From JAJZQH01 sp041658465 (lineage in GTDB: Bacteria; UBA10199; 2-02-FULL-44-16; JAAZCA01): DNA of 11,178 bases. The notes beneath the pieces are model-generated. The model was not told the DNA's origin. It was given only the letters and a program-made list of their open reading frames with translations, and did no database searches. The translations under genes were made by a program, and so were the position numbers. Positions 1-5,415 of this stretch are shown here, piece after piece (position 1 is the first letter of the stretch; each line of letters starts with the position of its first letter). The stretch covers positions 1-11,178 of the forward strand of contig JBBAAC010000068.1 in assembly GCA_041658465.1 (NCBI GenBank). The letters run 5' to 3'.

Positions 1-60
1 CAGCAGTACCGTGGCGAGTATCGCTTCGATGAGCGAAAAGCCATTTTTTGAGCGCCGCAT
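1..60 (-). CDS. GspI/PilV/MshD-type prepilin, 5' end only
   Basis: Only the first 20 codons lie in the window, and the gene continues beyond position 1. The start ATG is the complement of 58-60, two bases after the TGA of the preceding gene, so the two are almost certainly co-translated. The peptide opens with a basic leader (MRRSKNG) followed by FSLIEAILATVLL. This is a prepilin peptidase site: Gly7 at -1, Phe at +1 and Glu at +5, leading into a hydrophobic helix. The IEAIL form resembles minor pseudopilins of the GspI/PilV/MshD kind, which help prime pilus or pseudopilus assembly in the inner membrane. Its position right after a GspH/FimT-like gene fits the usual H-I or C-D order. The subclass is inferred from order and the short N-terminus. 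The prepilin nature is clear. Confidence 0.82.
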   Translation of the reverse strand, partial: MRRSKNGFSLIEAILATVLL

Positions 61-62
61 CC

Positions 63-611
63 TCATTGTACCCCGACCCTTCCCGTGTTCTTCATTATCT
101 GGATAACCTTCTGACTTCCATCAACCGAGATTGTAACGGTCCCGGAGGCTGCGAGCGGGGCGCCGAAAAAGTCGTCATAAGGTACTCCCCGCGGATTGAA
201 TTCCACCTTGTCGCCGCCAGCGATGTTCACTGCGCTGATTACCACGCCCTTGAACTGGGTCGCCACATCGACCACCATTTGCTGGGACGGATTTACCGGG
301 TCGGCCAGATTCGTATCCGTAATGCCGTCTGTCTCATAGACGCTGTACTGATTGGTCGGATCTGCCTGAAAGCGGATGCCGTACCAGGAATTGTGGGTAC
401 GCGCCGAGTGCTGTGTAAAAGTGATGTCCGCGATAATCTTCGCTGCTGCGGAGTTGAGCTTGAATGTGGTCGCGGCGCCGAAGATATTGATCGCTGCATA
501 AACAGAGAGCGCCGCCACGATCAGGAGGACCAGGACGATCTCGAACAGCGTCATCCCGGCGCAGCTCCGGCTCACAACAGATGACGAAGATTTGTGCACG
601 CGTCCTGTCAT
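63..611 (-). CDS. GspH/FimT/MshC-type minor pseudopilin
   Basis: The 182-residue protein has a 19-residue leader ending in Gly19, then MTLFEIVLVLLIVAALS. This is a prepilin cleavage site with Glu24 at mature +5 and an N-terminal assembly helix to about residue 45. The rest looks like a GspH-type globular domain. Near the C-terminus there is an F-N-P-R-G-V stretch, then a beta-rich segment (GTVTISVD) and a final KNTGRVGV, the usual end of this family. Such proteins sit at the tip of pili or type II pseudopili and are processed by a PilD-type peptidase. The leader is long, with a run of four serines and a Cys at 17. A later start is unlikely because it would remove the basic residues and the cleavage Gly. 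The Shine-Dalgarno site is weak (AGGA about 9 bases upstream). It lies 20 bases past a strong hairpin and runs directly into the next prepilin. Confidence 0.88.
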   Translation of the reverse strand: MTGRVHKSSSSVVSRSCAGMTLFEIVLVLLIVAALSVYAAINIFGAATTFKLNSAAAKIIADITFTQHSARTHNSWYGIRFQADPTNQYSVYETDGITDTNLADPVNPSQQMVVDVATQFKGVVISAVNIAGGDKVEFNPRGVPYDDFFGAPLAASGTVTISVDGSQKVIQIMKNTGRVGVQ

Positions 612-631
612 TTAGCACATCCTGTCAAATA

Positions 632-671
632 GAGAGGGGAATCGAAGGCATATGCCTACGATTCCCCTCTC
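632..671 (-). terminator. Strong inverted repeat between major and minor pilin genes
   Basis: A 13-base arm at 632-644 is exactly complementary to 659-671. Inside it, after one A-A mismatch, 646-657 (AGGCATATGCCT) is itself a perfect palindrome. The RNA would form a stem of 13 plus about 4 pairs with a tiny loop. On the minus strand it begins 48 bases after the major pilin stop and ends 20 bases before the next start codon. The base following the stem is only weakly U-rich (TATTTG), so it is not a textbook intrinsic terminator. I infer a partial terminator or an RNA-stabilising/processing stem that keeps major pilin mRNA in excess over the downstream minor pilins. The inverted repeat is certain; the function is not. 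Confidence 0.6.
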
Positions 672-718
672 CCCAAAGCCTCGCTGACTTCAGCAGTCCA
701 CGATAAGCAGCTAACTCA

Positions 719-1102
719 TCACTGGAATGTGCCGTTGGCCGCGTTGTACACAAAAGTGGAACCGGTAGGCGCATGCAGATAGTTGCTCGCCGTAGGGTGG
801 TTCCATCCAGAGTTCGCACCGCCTACCGCGTTCGTAAGCACGGAGCTGAAACAGGTCGCGCACCCGCCGCCTACCGTGTCGGAGTCCAGCGTAGCCGGCG
901 CAGCACCGCTTCCGCCGTTTACCATGTTCTGGGCGCGGGCGAGCGCAACGCCCGAGCGCACGGCGCCGACCACGCCGTCACGGGCGGCTTCCTTTGCCTT
1001 GTCCGAAATATTGATGAACTGCGGCAAAGCGGAAATAGCCAGGATGCCCAATATCGCGATCACCAGGACCAACTCGATCAACGTGAAACCTTTGCGATTC
1101 AT
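719..1102 (-). CDS. Major type IV pilin-like prepilin (MSHA/GspG type)
   Basis: The 127-residue protein has a canonical class-a prepilin N-terminus: leader MNRKG, cleavage after Gly5, then FTLIELVLVIAILGILAIS with Glu10 at mature +5. The helix continues through LPQFINISDKAKEAARDG, which resembles MSHA-type pilins. The globular part is small (about 75 residues), rich in Gly/Ala/Ser, and contains a close Cys81-x-x-Cys84 pair. It ends in FVYNAANGTFQ. It is likely the main fibre subunit: it is the only gene here with its own AT-rich upstream region, a good promoter and a strong Shine-Dalgarno sequence (AAGGAGG, about 6 bases before the ATG). It lies downstream of the ATPase and platform genes and upstream of GspH- and GspI-like minor pilins. 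A type II pseudopilin role is the alternative; MSHA-like gene order favours a pilus. Confidence 0.88.
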   Translation of the reverse strand: MNRKGFTLIELVLVIAILGILAISALPQFINISDKAKEAARDGVVGAVRSGVALARAQNMVNGGSGAAPATLDSDTVGGGCATCFSSVLTNAVGGANSGWNHPTASNYLHAPTGSTFVYNAANGTFQ

Positions 1103-1163
1103 ACCCCCTCCTTGTTGGATTGTTCTATTTTAATACAATTATTTTAAGTCATCTAATAAGGCA

Positions 1164-1192
1164 ATTATAATTCTTTGTGAAAACTTTGTCCA
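1164..1192 (-). promoter_or_regulatory. Sigma-70-like promoter for the major pilin
   Basis: Read on the minus strand, 1187-1192 gives TGGACA (5 of 6 to consensus) and 1164-1169 gives a perfect TATAAT, separated by exactly 17 bases. The predicted transcript start is about 55 bases before the pilin ATG at 1102. The whole 1103-1223 gap is strikingly AT-rich compared with its GC-rich neighbours. This supports separate, strong transcription of the pilin. No sigma-54 site (GG-N10-GC) was found here, unlike many pilA promoters. Confidence 0.6.
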
Positions 1193-1223
1193 GAAATTGC
1201 TCAGAATAATAAAGTTTTAATAA

Positions 1224-1484
1224 TTACCATGCGTTACAACAAGGTGCAGTACTGGCAACCGTACCGCGAACCGGATCGTATTTATAAGTATAACCCAAAG
1301 AATCCACGACCCTACCAGCTTTGTTGAATTTTATACCTTCTATAAAAGGTATTGTTTTCCCGGTTACCGGCTCCGTAAATGTCGTACGTGCAAGGGTCTC
1401 CAGATCGGGCGGCAAGGTGTTAAACCTAGCCTGATAAGCCAGCAAGACATTCCTGATCTGCCATATCTGCTGACGGACCATCAT
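1224..1484 (-). CDS. Third GspG-like small protein, lacking the membrane helix; possibly decayed
   Basis: This 86-residue reading frame is homologous to the soluble halves of the two preceding genes. MMVRQQIWQIRNVLLAYQ aligns with their linker helix, and it ends in VDSLGYTYKYDP then a terminal Trp, matching VDPFG-x-x-YAYDP...W in its neighbours. Unlike them it has no hydrophobic N-terminus. The frame is open upstream for only 14 more codons before a TGA at 1527-1529, and none of those codons is hydrophobic or a start. The Shine-Dalgarno-like AAGGAG abuts the first ATG, which is too close, so the second ATG at 1479-1481 or coupling to the small upstream frame is needed. It is more AT-rich than its neighbours. 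It may be a decayed duplicate or a genuine soluble variant. The coding frame is likely; functionality is doubtful. Confidence 0.55.
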   Translation of the reverse strand: MMVRQQIWQIRNVLLAYQARFNTLPPDLETLARTTFTEPVTGKTIPFIEGIKFNKAGRVVDSLGYTYKYDPVRGTVASTAPCCNAW

Positions 1485-1570
1485 CTCCTTGAAATGCTGC
1501 CTCTGGGAATCGCTTCTTCCGACGGATCATGGCGTATGATGCTCGCCCGCAGTTCTTTGCGAAGAATCAT
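1481..1570 (-). pseudogene. Small ORF, probable out-of-frame remnant of the third GspG-like gene's N-terminus
   Basis: A 29-codon frame starts 5 bases after the stop of the preceding gene and ends in a TGA that overlaps the next gene's ATG (ATGA). Its first residues (MILRKELRASII) resemble the start of the preceding paralog (MKRESVRAVIL), after which the frame is lost. The downstream frame resumes a paralog-like sequence (SDSQRQHFKEMMV compared with DSKQMVM) at a -1 offset. The simplest reading is a gene that suffered an internal deletion of its membrane helix plus a frameshift. An alternative is a short leader peptide that couples translation to the next gene. No slippery heptamer was seen in the correct frame, so programmed frameshifting is not supported. 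Confidence 0.35.
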
Positions 1571-1575
1571 GTCAC

Positions 1576-1941
1576 CTACCAATCAAGGTAGCCTGCGCTA
1601 TTGCTCCTGACCCATCCGCTGACCGGATCATAGGCGTAAGCATGACCGAAAGGATCAACCGCCTCGCCAGCCGGAGTAACTAGCACGCCTTCAAGGAAGT
1701 GCCTGTTCTCGCTCTCTCCAGGAAACCTGAAGGTCGATGTGGCAAGCTCCTTGAACGTCGCAGGGTTCCTCCTCTCGATCGCCTTGAACAAATTGACAGA
1801 TGTGCGGACTGCCTGCAGCTGATAGCGCATCACCATCTGTTTGCTGTCCAACCTCTCAATCTTCAAGAGGAAAGCCTCCACTATCACCGTGACGATCAGG
1901 ATTATTGTTAGGATGACGGCCCTAACGCTCTCTCTCTTCAT
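1576..1941 (-). CDS. Second GspG-like small membrane protein without a prepilin cleavage site
   Basis: The 121-residue protein starts MKRESVRAVILTIILIVTVIVEAFLL, a single membrane helix (about residues 8-26). There is no Gly/Phe prepilin peptidase site and no Glu+5, so it should stay anchored rather than be processed. An amphipathic helix follows, then a small domain ending VDPFGHAYAYDPVSGW and a final Trp. That ending is shared with the neighbours on both sides and resembles the DPWG-x-x-Y-x-Y segment of GspG pseudopilins. A clear Shine-Dalgarno site (GGGAGG) sits about 6 bases before the ATG. By position it corresponds to mshF/mshB in MSHA loci, where a small non-prepilin membrane protein also occurs. 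A role as an assembly accessory protein or periplasmic partner of the platform is inferred. No specific function is recognised. Confidence 0.75.
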   Translation of the reverse strand: MKRESVRAVILTIILIVTVIVEAFLLKIERLDSKQMVMRYQLQAVRTSVNLFKAIERRNPATFKELATSTFRFPGESENRHFLEGVLVTPAGEAVDPFGHAYAYDPVSGWVRSNSAGYLDW

Positions 1942-1970
1942 CTATTACCTCCCGACAGGATCACTGTCAT

Positions 1971-2339
1971 TCACCATCGTTCAAAGCCGGGTGTCGAGCT
2001 GGAAACCCAGCCACTGTTTGGATCGTAGGCATATGGATTGCCGAACGGATCTACGACCGCGCCCTTGTCGTTCATCGGCAGGCGCTCTATGTAAGGCTTT
2101 TCAGCCCCATCGGCCTCGTACTTCTCGTTCGCCAGCTGGAAAAGATCCTGGGCGTTTCTGTGGTTCACGAGCCTGTAAGTCATAAGCGAACTGCGCAACA
2201 TGCCGAGTTCGCTGAGGAGCAGGGACGTCTTCTCGACCTTGGCGCGGCCGGCGTATAATGAGGCTCCCATGACAAGCGTCAACGCTACTACGACCACTAC
2301 CACGAGGATCTCGAAACCAGTCCTGTTCCGTTTACCCAT
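1971..2339 (-). CDS. First GspG-like pseudopilin with an atypical prepilin site
   Basis: The 122-residue protein begins MGKRNRTG then FEILVVVVVVALTLVMGAS. The basic leader, Gly8 and Phe9 look like a prepilin peptidase site, but the acidic residue is at mature +2 rather than +5. Glu5 is the residue normally needed for subunit assembly. The C-terminal part carries VDPFGNPYAYDPNSGW and ends in Trp, the GspG-like signature. A good Shine-Dalgarno site (GGAGG) precedes the ATG, which lies 18 bases after the platform gene's stop. It heads a set of three related genes. It may be a processed minor pilin, or an unprocessed membrane-anchored accessory if peptidase does not cut. The family relationship is well supported by the shared ending; the processing state is open. 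Confidence 0.78.
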   Translation of the reverse strand: MGKRNRTGFEILVVVVVVALTLVMGASLYAGRAKVEKTSLLLSELGMLRSSLMTYRLVNHRNAQDLFQLANEKYEADGAEKPYIERLPMNDKGAVVDPFGNPYAYDPNSGWVSSSTPGFERW

Positions 2340-2357
2340 CTCGCCTCCAGGCTGCGC

Positions 2358-3578
2358 TCAACCTCTACCGCTGATCACGGTGGAAAGATTCCATATCGGG
2401 AGGAAAATGGCAAGGGCGAGCAGCGCGACCATGCCGAAGATTGCGACCAGGAGGAAAGGCTCTAGCAGCGTAGTGAGATTCTTTATCGTGTGATCCACCT
2501 CTGTGTCGAAATGCTCGGCGACGGTCGCCAGCATGTCTCCCAAGGCGCCAGCCCTTTCTCCGACAGCCGTGGTCTCGATTATCACCGGAGGAAAATACGT
2601 CTGCCGCGAGATCGCCTCGGAGAGCGAAGAGCCGCGCTGGATCTGGTCGCGGATCAGGCGCACCTCCTGGGCAAATGCCGCATTGTCGATGACGTTGGAG
2701 ACCACTTCGAGGCTCCGGGGCATCGGCAGACCGCTGCGATACAGGGCGGCCATGATGTGCCCGAACCTGGCGTTAGCGACCTTGAGGTTGAGATCGCCGA
2801 ATACCGGCAGCTTGAGCTTAAGCTTGTCTATCTTCATTCGGCCGACCTGCGATTTCTTGAAGCGCCTGAACATAACGTAGCCGACCGATATGATGGCAGC
2901 GGCGATGTACCAGTAGTCTCGGAAGAACATGCTTATCGCTATCAGTAAGCGGGTAGGCAAAGGCAGCTGTGCCCCGTATTTGCCGTAGAATTCGACGAAC
3001 CTGGGGATGACGAAGATCATGAGAAACGTTATGGCGACTACGAGCACTGTAATGACGATCTTCGGATAGAGAATGGCGCCCTTGATGTTCTTGTGTATCT
3101 CGTACTCCTTGACGAGCAGCTCCGAGAGATGCTTGAGCACCTCTTCCAGTATACCCGCCTCCTCTCCGGCTGCGAGCATCGCTATGTACATCTCGTTGAA
3201 GATCTTGGGATGCCTGCCGAAGGCCTGAGCCAGCGTGGACCCGGCCGCGACATCGGCGCGTATGCGCACGAGGGCATTGCGAAGCACCGTCCCCTTCATC
3301 TGCTTCGCCATGGCTCCCAATATGGTGTCCATGCTCACGCCGGCCTTAAAGAGCGTGTAGAACTGCCGGGTGAATATCATTATATCCTCGGGCTTGACCC
3401 TGCCGAAGATATCGGTGGCGGTGATGGAGAACGTGCCGCGGCGGACTTCGTGCACATCGAGCGGTATCATGCCCTCTGCAAAGAGACCCTCCTTCAGCTC
3501 CTCAGCAGAGACCGCCTCGATCTCGCCGGTGACAAGTACGCCTTCACGATCGCGAGCTTTATAATGAAATGTAGGCAT
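2358..3578 (-). CDS. gspF: GspF/PilC/MshG-type inner-membrane platform protein
   Basis: The 406-residue protein has the full-length two-repeat architecture of the T2SSF family. The N-terminal MPTFHYKARDREG is the usual opening of this family. A first cytoplasmic repeat follows (about 70-190, with FTRQFYTLFKAGV and MLAAGEEAGILEEVL), then membrane helices near 170-190 and 215-235. The second repeat (about 270-400) carries the matching ALYRSGLPMPRSLE and AVGERAGALGDML, and there is a last helix near 375-395. It works in the inner membrane, coupling the assembly ATPase to pilin extraction. The start has a fair Shine-Dalgarno site (GAGGA about 6 bases upstream) and lies 13 bases after the ATPase stop, so the two are one transcriptional unit. 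MshG is the closest role by gene order. I use the generic symbol because the system class is not certain. Confidence 0.95.
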   Translation of the reverse strand: MPTFHYKARDREGVLVTGEIEAVSAEELKEGLFAEGMIPLDVHEVRRGTFSITATDIFGRVKPEDIMIFTRQFYTLFKAGVSMDTILGAMAKQMKGTVLRNALVRIRADVAAGSTLAQAFGRHPKIFNEMYIAMLAAGEEAGILEEVLKHLSELLVKEYEIHKNIKGAILYPKIVITVLVVAITFLMIFVIPRFVEFYGKYGAQLPLPTRLLIAISMFFRDYWYIAAAIISVGYVMFRRFKKSQVGRMKIDKLKLKLPVFGDLNLKVANARFGHIMAALYRSGLPMPRSLEVVSNVIDNAAFAQEVRLIRDQIQRGSSLSEAISRQTYFPPVIIETTAVGERAGALGDMLATVAEHFDTEVDHTIKNLTTLLEPFLLVAIFGMVALLALAIFLPIWNLSTVISGRG

Positions 3579-3591
3579 CGTTATCCTCGTC

Positions 3592-5286
3592 TCAGTCAGT
3601 CTCTTCCGTGACTCTCAGCACCTCGTCGACGGTGGTGGCGCCCTTGATCACATGCTTCGCCCCCTGCTGTCGCAGGTCCTGTATTCCGCGAGCCCGCGCT
3701 TCGGCCGTGAGTTCATCCTCGGTCTTTCCGGCGACGATCATCTTCCTGAGGTCTTTGTCGATCGGGATGATCTCAAAAAGCCCCATGCGGCCGGAGTACC
3801 CGCTCATCCTGCATTTCTTGCAGCCGCGGCCCCGGTGCACCACGGTCTTCGGCGGTATCCCCAGCGCCATGAGCTTAACCTCATCGACCTCGGCGGGCTT
3901 GCGGCAATGCTCGCATATGCGCCGCACCAGCCTCTGCGACATGACGCCTATGATTGCGGAACTCAGGAGGAACGGTTCCACGCCCAGGTCCATAAGCCTC
4001 GTCACCGCGCCCATGGCAGTGTTCGTGTGGATGGTCGAAAAGACCAGGTGCCCTGTGATCGCTGCGCGGACAGCGATGTCGGCAGTTTCGTCGTCGCGCA
4101 CCTCGCCCACCATTATCACGTCGGGATCCTGGCGCAGGATCGATCGCAACGCGGATGCGAACGTAAGGCCGGCCTTGATGTTGACCTGCGCCTGGTTCAC
4201 GCCCGGGATTTCGTTTTCGATCGGATCCTCGATGGAAACTATATTGCGATCCTGGGAGTTGATGCGCTGAAGCGCCGCATAAAGCGTGGTGGTCTTGCCT
4301 GAGCCGGTGGGCCCGCTGACGAGGAATATCCCGTGCGGCAATGAGATGATCTTCTCGAATGCAGCCTTCTCCGCATCCTCTAAGCCCAGCGACTCCACGC
4401 CGAGGATCTGCTCCTTGGTAAGCAGCCTGATCACGGCCTTCTCGCCATGCATCGTCGGATAAGTGGAGATTCGCATGTCCACCAGCTGACCGCGTACTTT
4501 TAGTCGGACGCGCCCGTCCTGGGGAAGCCTGCGCTCCGCGATGTCCATCGCAGCCATGATCTTGATGCGGGTGATGATCGGCAGGTGCATCTGCTTGGGA
4601 AGGATGATGCGCTCCTCGAGCAGGCCGTCGATGCGGTTGCGGACCTTAACTGAGTTTGCCATCGGCTCGATGTGCACGTCGCTCGCGCGCTCGCCGGTCG
4701 CGCCGCGCATGATGCGGTTGACCTCGGCGACGATCTTGGCTCCCGATGCTATCTCGCGAAGTCGATCGGCCATCTCCTCGCCCATGTCGGCGCCATACTG
4801 CACGACCTCGATCTGTTCCCCTTCGTGTTCGCCCTCCTCTGTCAGGCGATAGTTCTCGGCAACCAGCCTGTCGATCTCGGCCGCTGAAGCCAGCACCGGC
4901 TGGATGCGGCACTTGAGGGCGCTGCGCAGCTCGTCGATCGCCAAGACGTCGAGCGGATCGGCCATGGCCACGGTCAGGGTATCCTCGATCTTGAAGAGGG
5001 GCATGAAGTGGTACTTCTTGGCGAGGCTCACAGGGACGACCTTCGTGACGTCAGGGTCGATGGAATAATCCTTTAGCGAGACAAGGGGGATGTTGAGGCG
5101 CCGGCTCAGGAACTCCAGCACCTGCTCTTCGGTGACGAACCCTTTCTTGATGAGTATATGGCCGAGGTCGCCGCCGAGGTTTCGCTGGCTCTCCTGGGCC
5201 ACGGCGAGCTGATCCGCGCTTATGAGCCCCTCGTCGACAAGCTCCTGTCCGATATTGTCCAGGACCTGAAAACTGACATGCGCCAT
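3592..5286 (-). CDS. gspE: GspE/PilB/MshE-type pilus assembly ATPase
   Basis: The 564-residue hexameric secretion ATPase powers pilin polymerisation from the cytoplasm. Residues 11-63 form an MshEN-type module of two 24-residue motifs separated by 5 residues. The ATPase core has Walker A GPTGSGKT (Lys331), an Asp box IEDPIE, Walker B with DPDVIMVGEVRD (Glu395) and a His box TGHLVFSTIHTNTA. A zinc-binding tetracysteine follows (Cys458-x2-Cys461 and Cys489-x2-Cys492). These features match the GspE/PilB/MshE class rather than PilT. I chose the ATG at 5286 because it follows a G-rich Shine-Dalgarno site (GGGGGG) and a promoter. An in-frame ATG at 5334 lies on the promoter's -35 box and would add 16 unlikely residues. 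It is the first gene of the operon that continues into the platform and pilin genes. The conserved Arg at the head of each MshEN motif is replaced by Asn11 and Asp40. Confidence 0.95.
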   Translation of the reverse strand: MAHVSFQVLDNIGQELVDEGLISADQLAVAQESQRNLGGDLGHILIKKGFVTEEQVLEFLSRRLNIPLVSLKDYSIDPDVTKVVPVSLAKKYHFMPLFKIEDTLTVAMADPLDVLAIDELRSALKCRIQPVLASAAEIDRLVAENYRLTEEGEHEGEQIEVVQYGADMGEEMADRLREIASGAKIVAEVNRIMRGATGERASDVHIEPMANSVKVRNRIDGLLEERIILPKQMHLPIITRIKIMAAMDIAERRLPQDGRVRLKVRGQLVDMRISTYPTMHGEKAVIRLLTKEQILGVESLGLEDAEKAAFEKIISLPHGIFLVSGPTGSGKTTTLYAALQRINSQDRNIVSIEDPIENEIPGVNQAQVNIKAGLTFASALRSILRQDPDVIMVGEVRDDETADIAVRAAITGHLVFSTIHTNTAMGAVTRLMDLGVEPFLLSSAIIGVMSQRLVRRICEHCRKPAEVDEVKLMALGIPPKTVVHRGRGCKKCRMSGYSGRMGLFEIIPIDKDLRKMIVAGKTEDELTAEARARGIQDLRQQGAKHVIKGATTVDEVLRVTEETD

Positions 5287-5305
5287 GACTCCCCCCAGTT
5301 GCAGA

Positions 5306-5334
5306 TGTATATCAGGGTAAAAAAGGCAGGTCAA
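5306..5334 (-). promoter_or_regulatory. Promoter of the pilus assembly operon
   Basis: On the minus strand, 5329-5334 reads TTGACC (5 of 6 to the -35 consensus) and 5306-5311 reads TATACA (4 of 6 to the -10 consensus), with a 17-base spacer. The predicted start near 5299 leaves a leader of about 13 bases that contains the G-rich Shine-Dalgarno site. This is good sequence support for the ATPase starting at 5286 and for the operon's primary promoter. Confidence 0.6.
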
Positions 5335-5380
5335 CGAACTGAAAATTCTGCATTCTTACAGCGATCTGACCGATGGAATT

Positions 5381-5409
5381 TTGAATTTGTCCATCACGTA
5401 TGTTATAGA
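5381..5409 (+). promoter_or_regulatory. Candidate promoter for the paralogous membrane-protein pair
   Basis: TTGAAT at 5381-5386 and TATAGA at 5404-5409 are separated by 17 bases, each 4 of 6 to consensus. The implied transcript start falls at or next to the ATG at 5416, so the message could be leaderless. This would fit the absence of a convincing Shine-Dalgarno site there. The match is modest, and an upstream promoter cannot be excluded. Confidence 0.32.
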
Positions 5410-5415
5410 GTCGCG

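Noticed and set aside
773..1147. Plus-strand frames antisense to the major pilin
   Set aside because: The pilin on the minus strand has a textbook prepilin N-terminus, Shine-Dalgarno site and promoter. The antisense frames have none of these.
1103..1223. Sigma-54 promoter for the pilin
   Set aside because: A TGGACA stretch resembles a -24 element but the required GC at -12 is absent at the right spacing. The same bases fit a sigma-70 -35 box with a perfect -10.
1484..1530. Programmed -1 frameshift joining the small ORF to the third GspG-like gene
   Set aside because: The offset is right for -1, but no X-XXY-YYZ heptamer in the zero frame was found in the overlap, and the fused product would still lack a membrane helix.
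5287..5334. N-terminal extension of the assembly ATPase from an ATG at 5334
   Set aside because: The extra 16 residues are not family-like and the ATG overlaps the -35 box of a good promoter. The ATG at 5286 has a G-rich ribosome site and gives the usual N-terminus.
5158..5415. Extended start of membrane protein A at 5158
   Set aside because: It would overlap the opposing ATPase gene by 129 bases. The paralog begins exactly at the equivalent of 5416, and the added residues look like translated antisense and promoter sequence.
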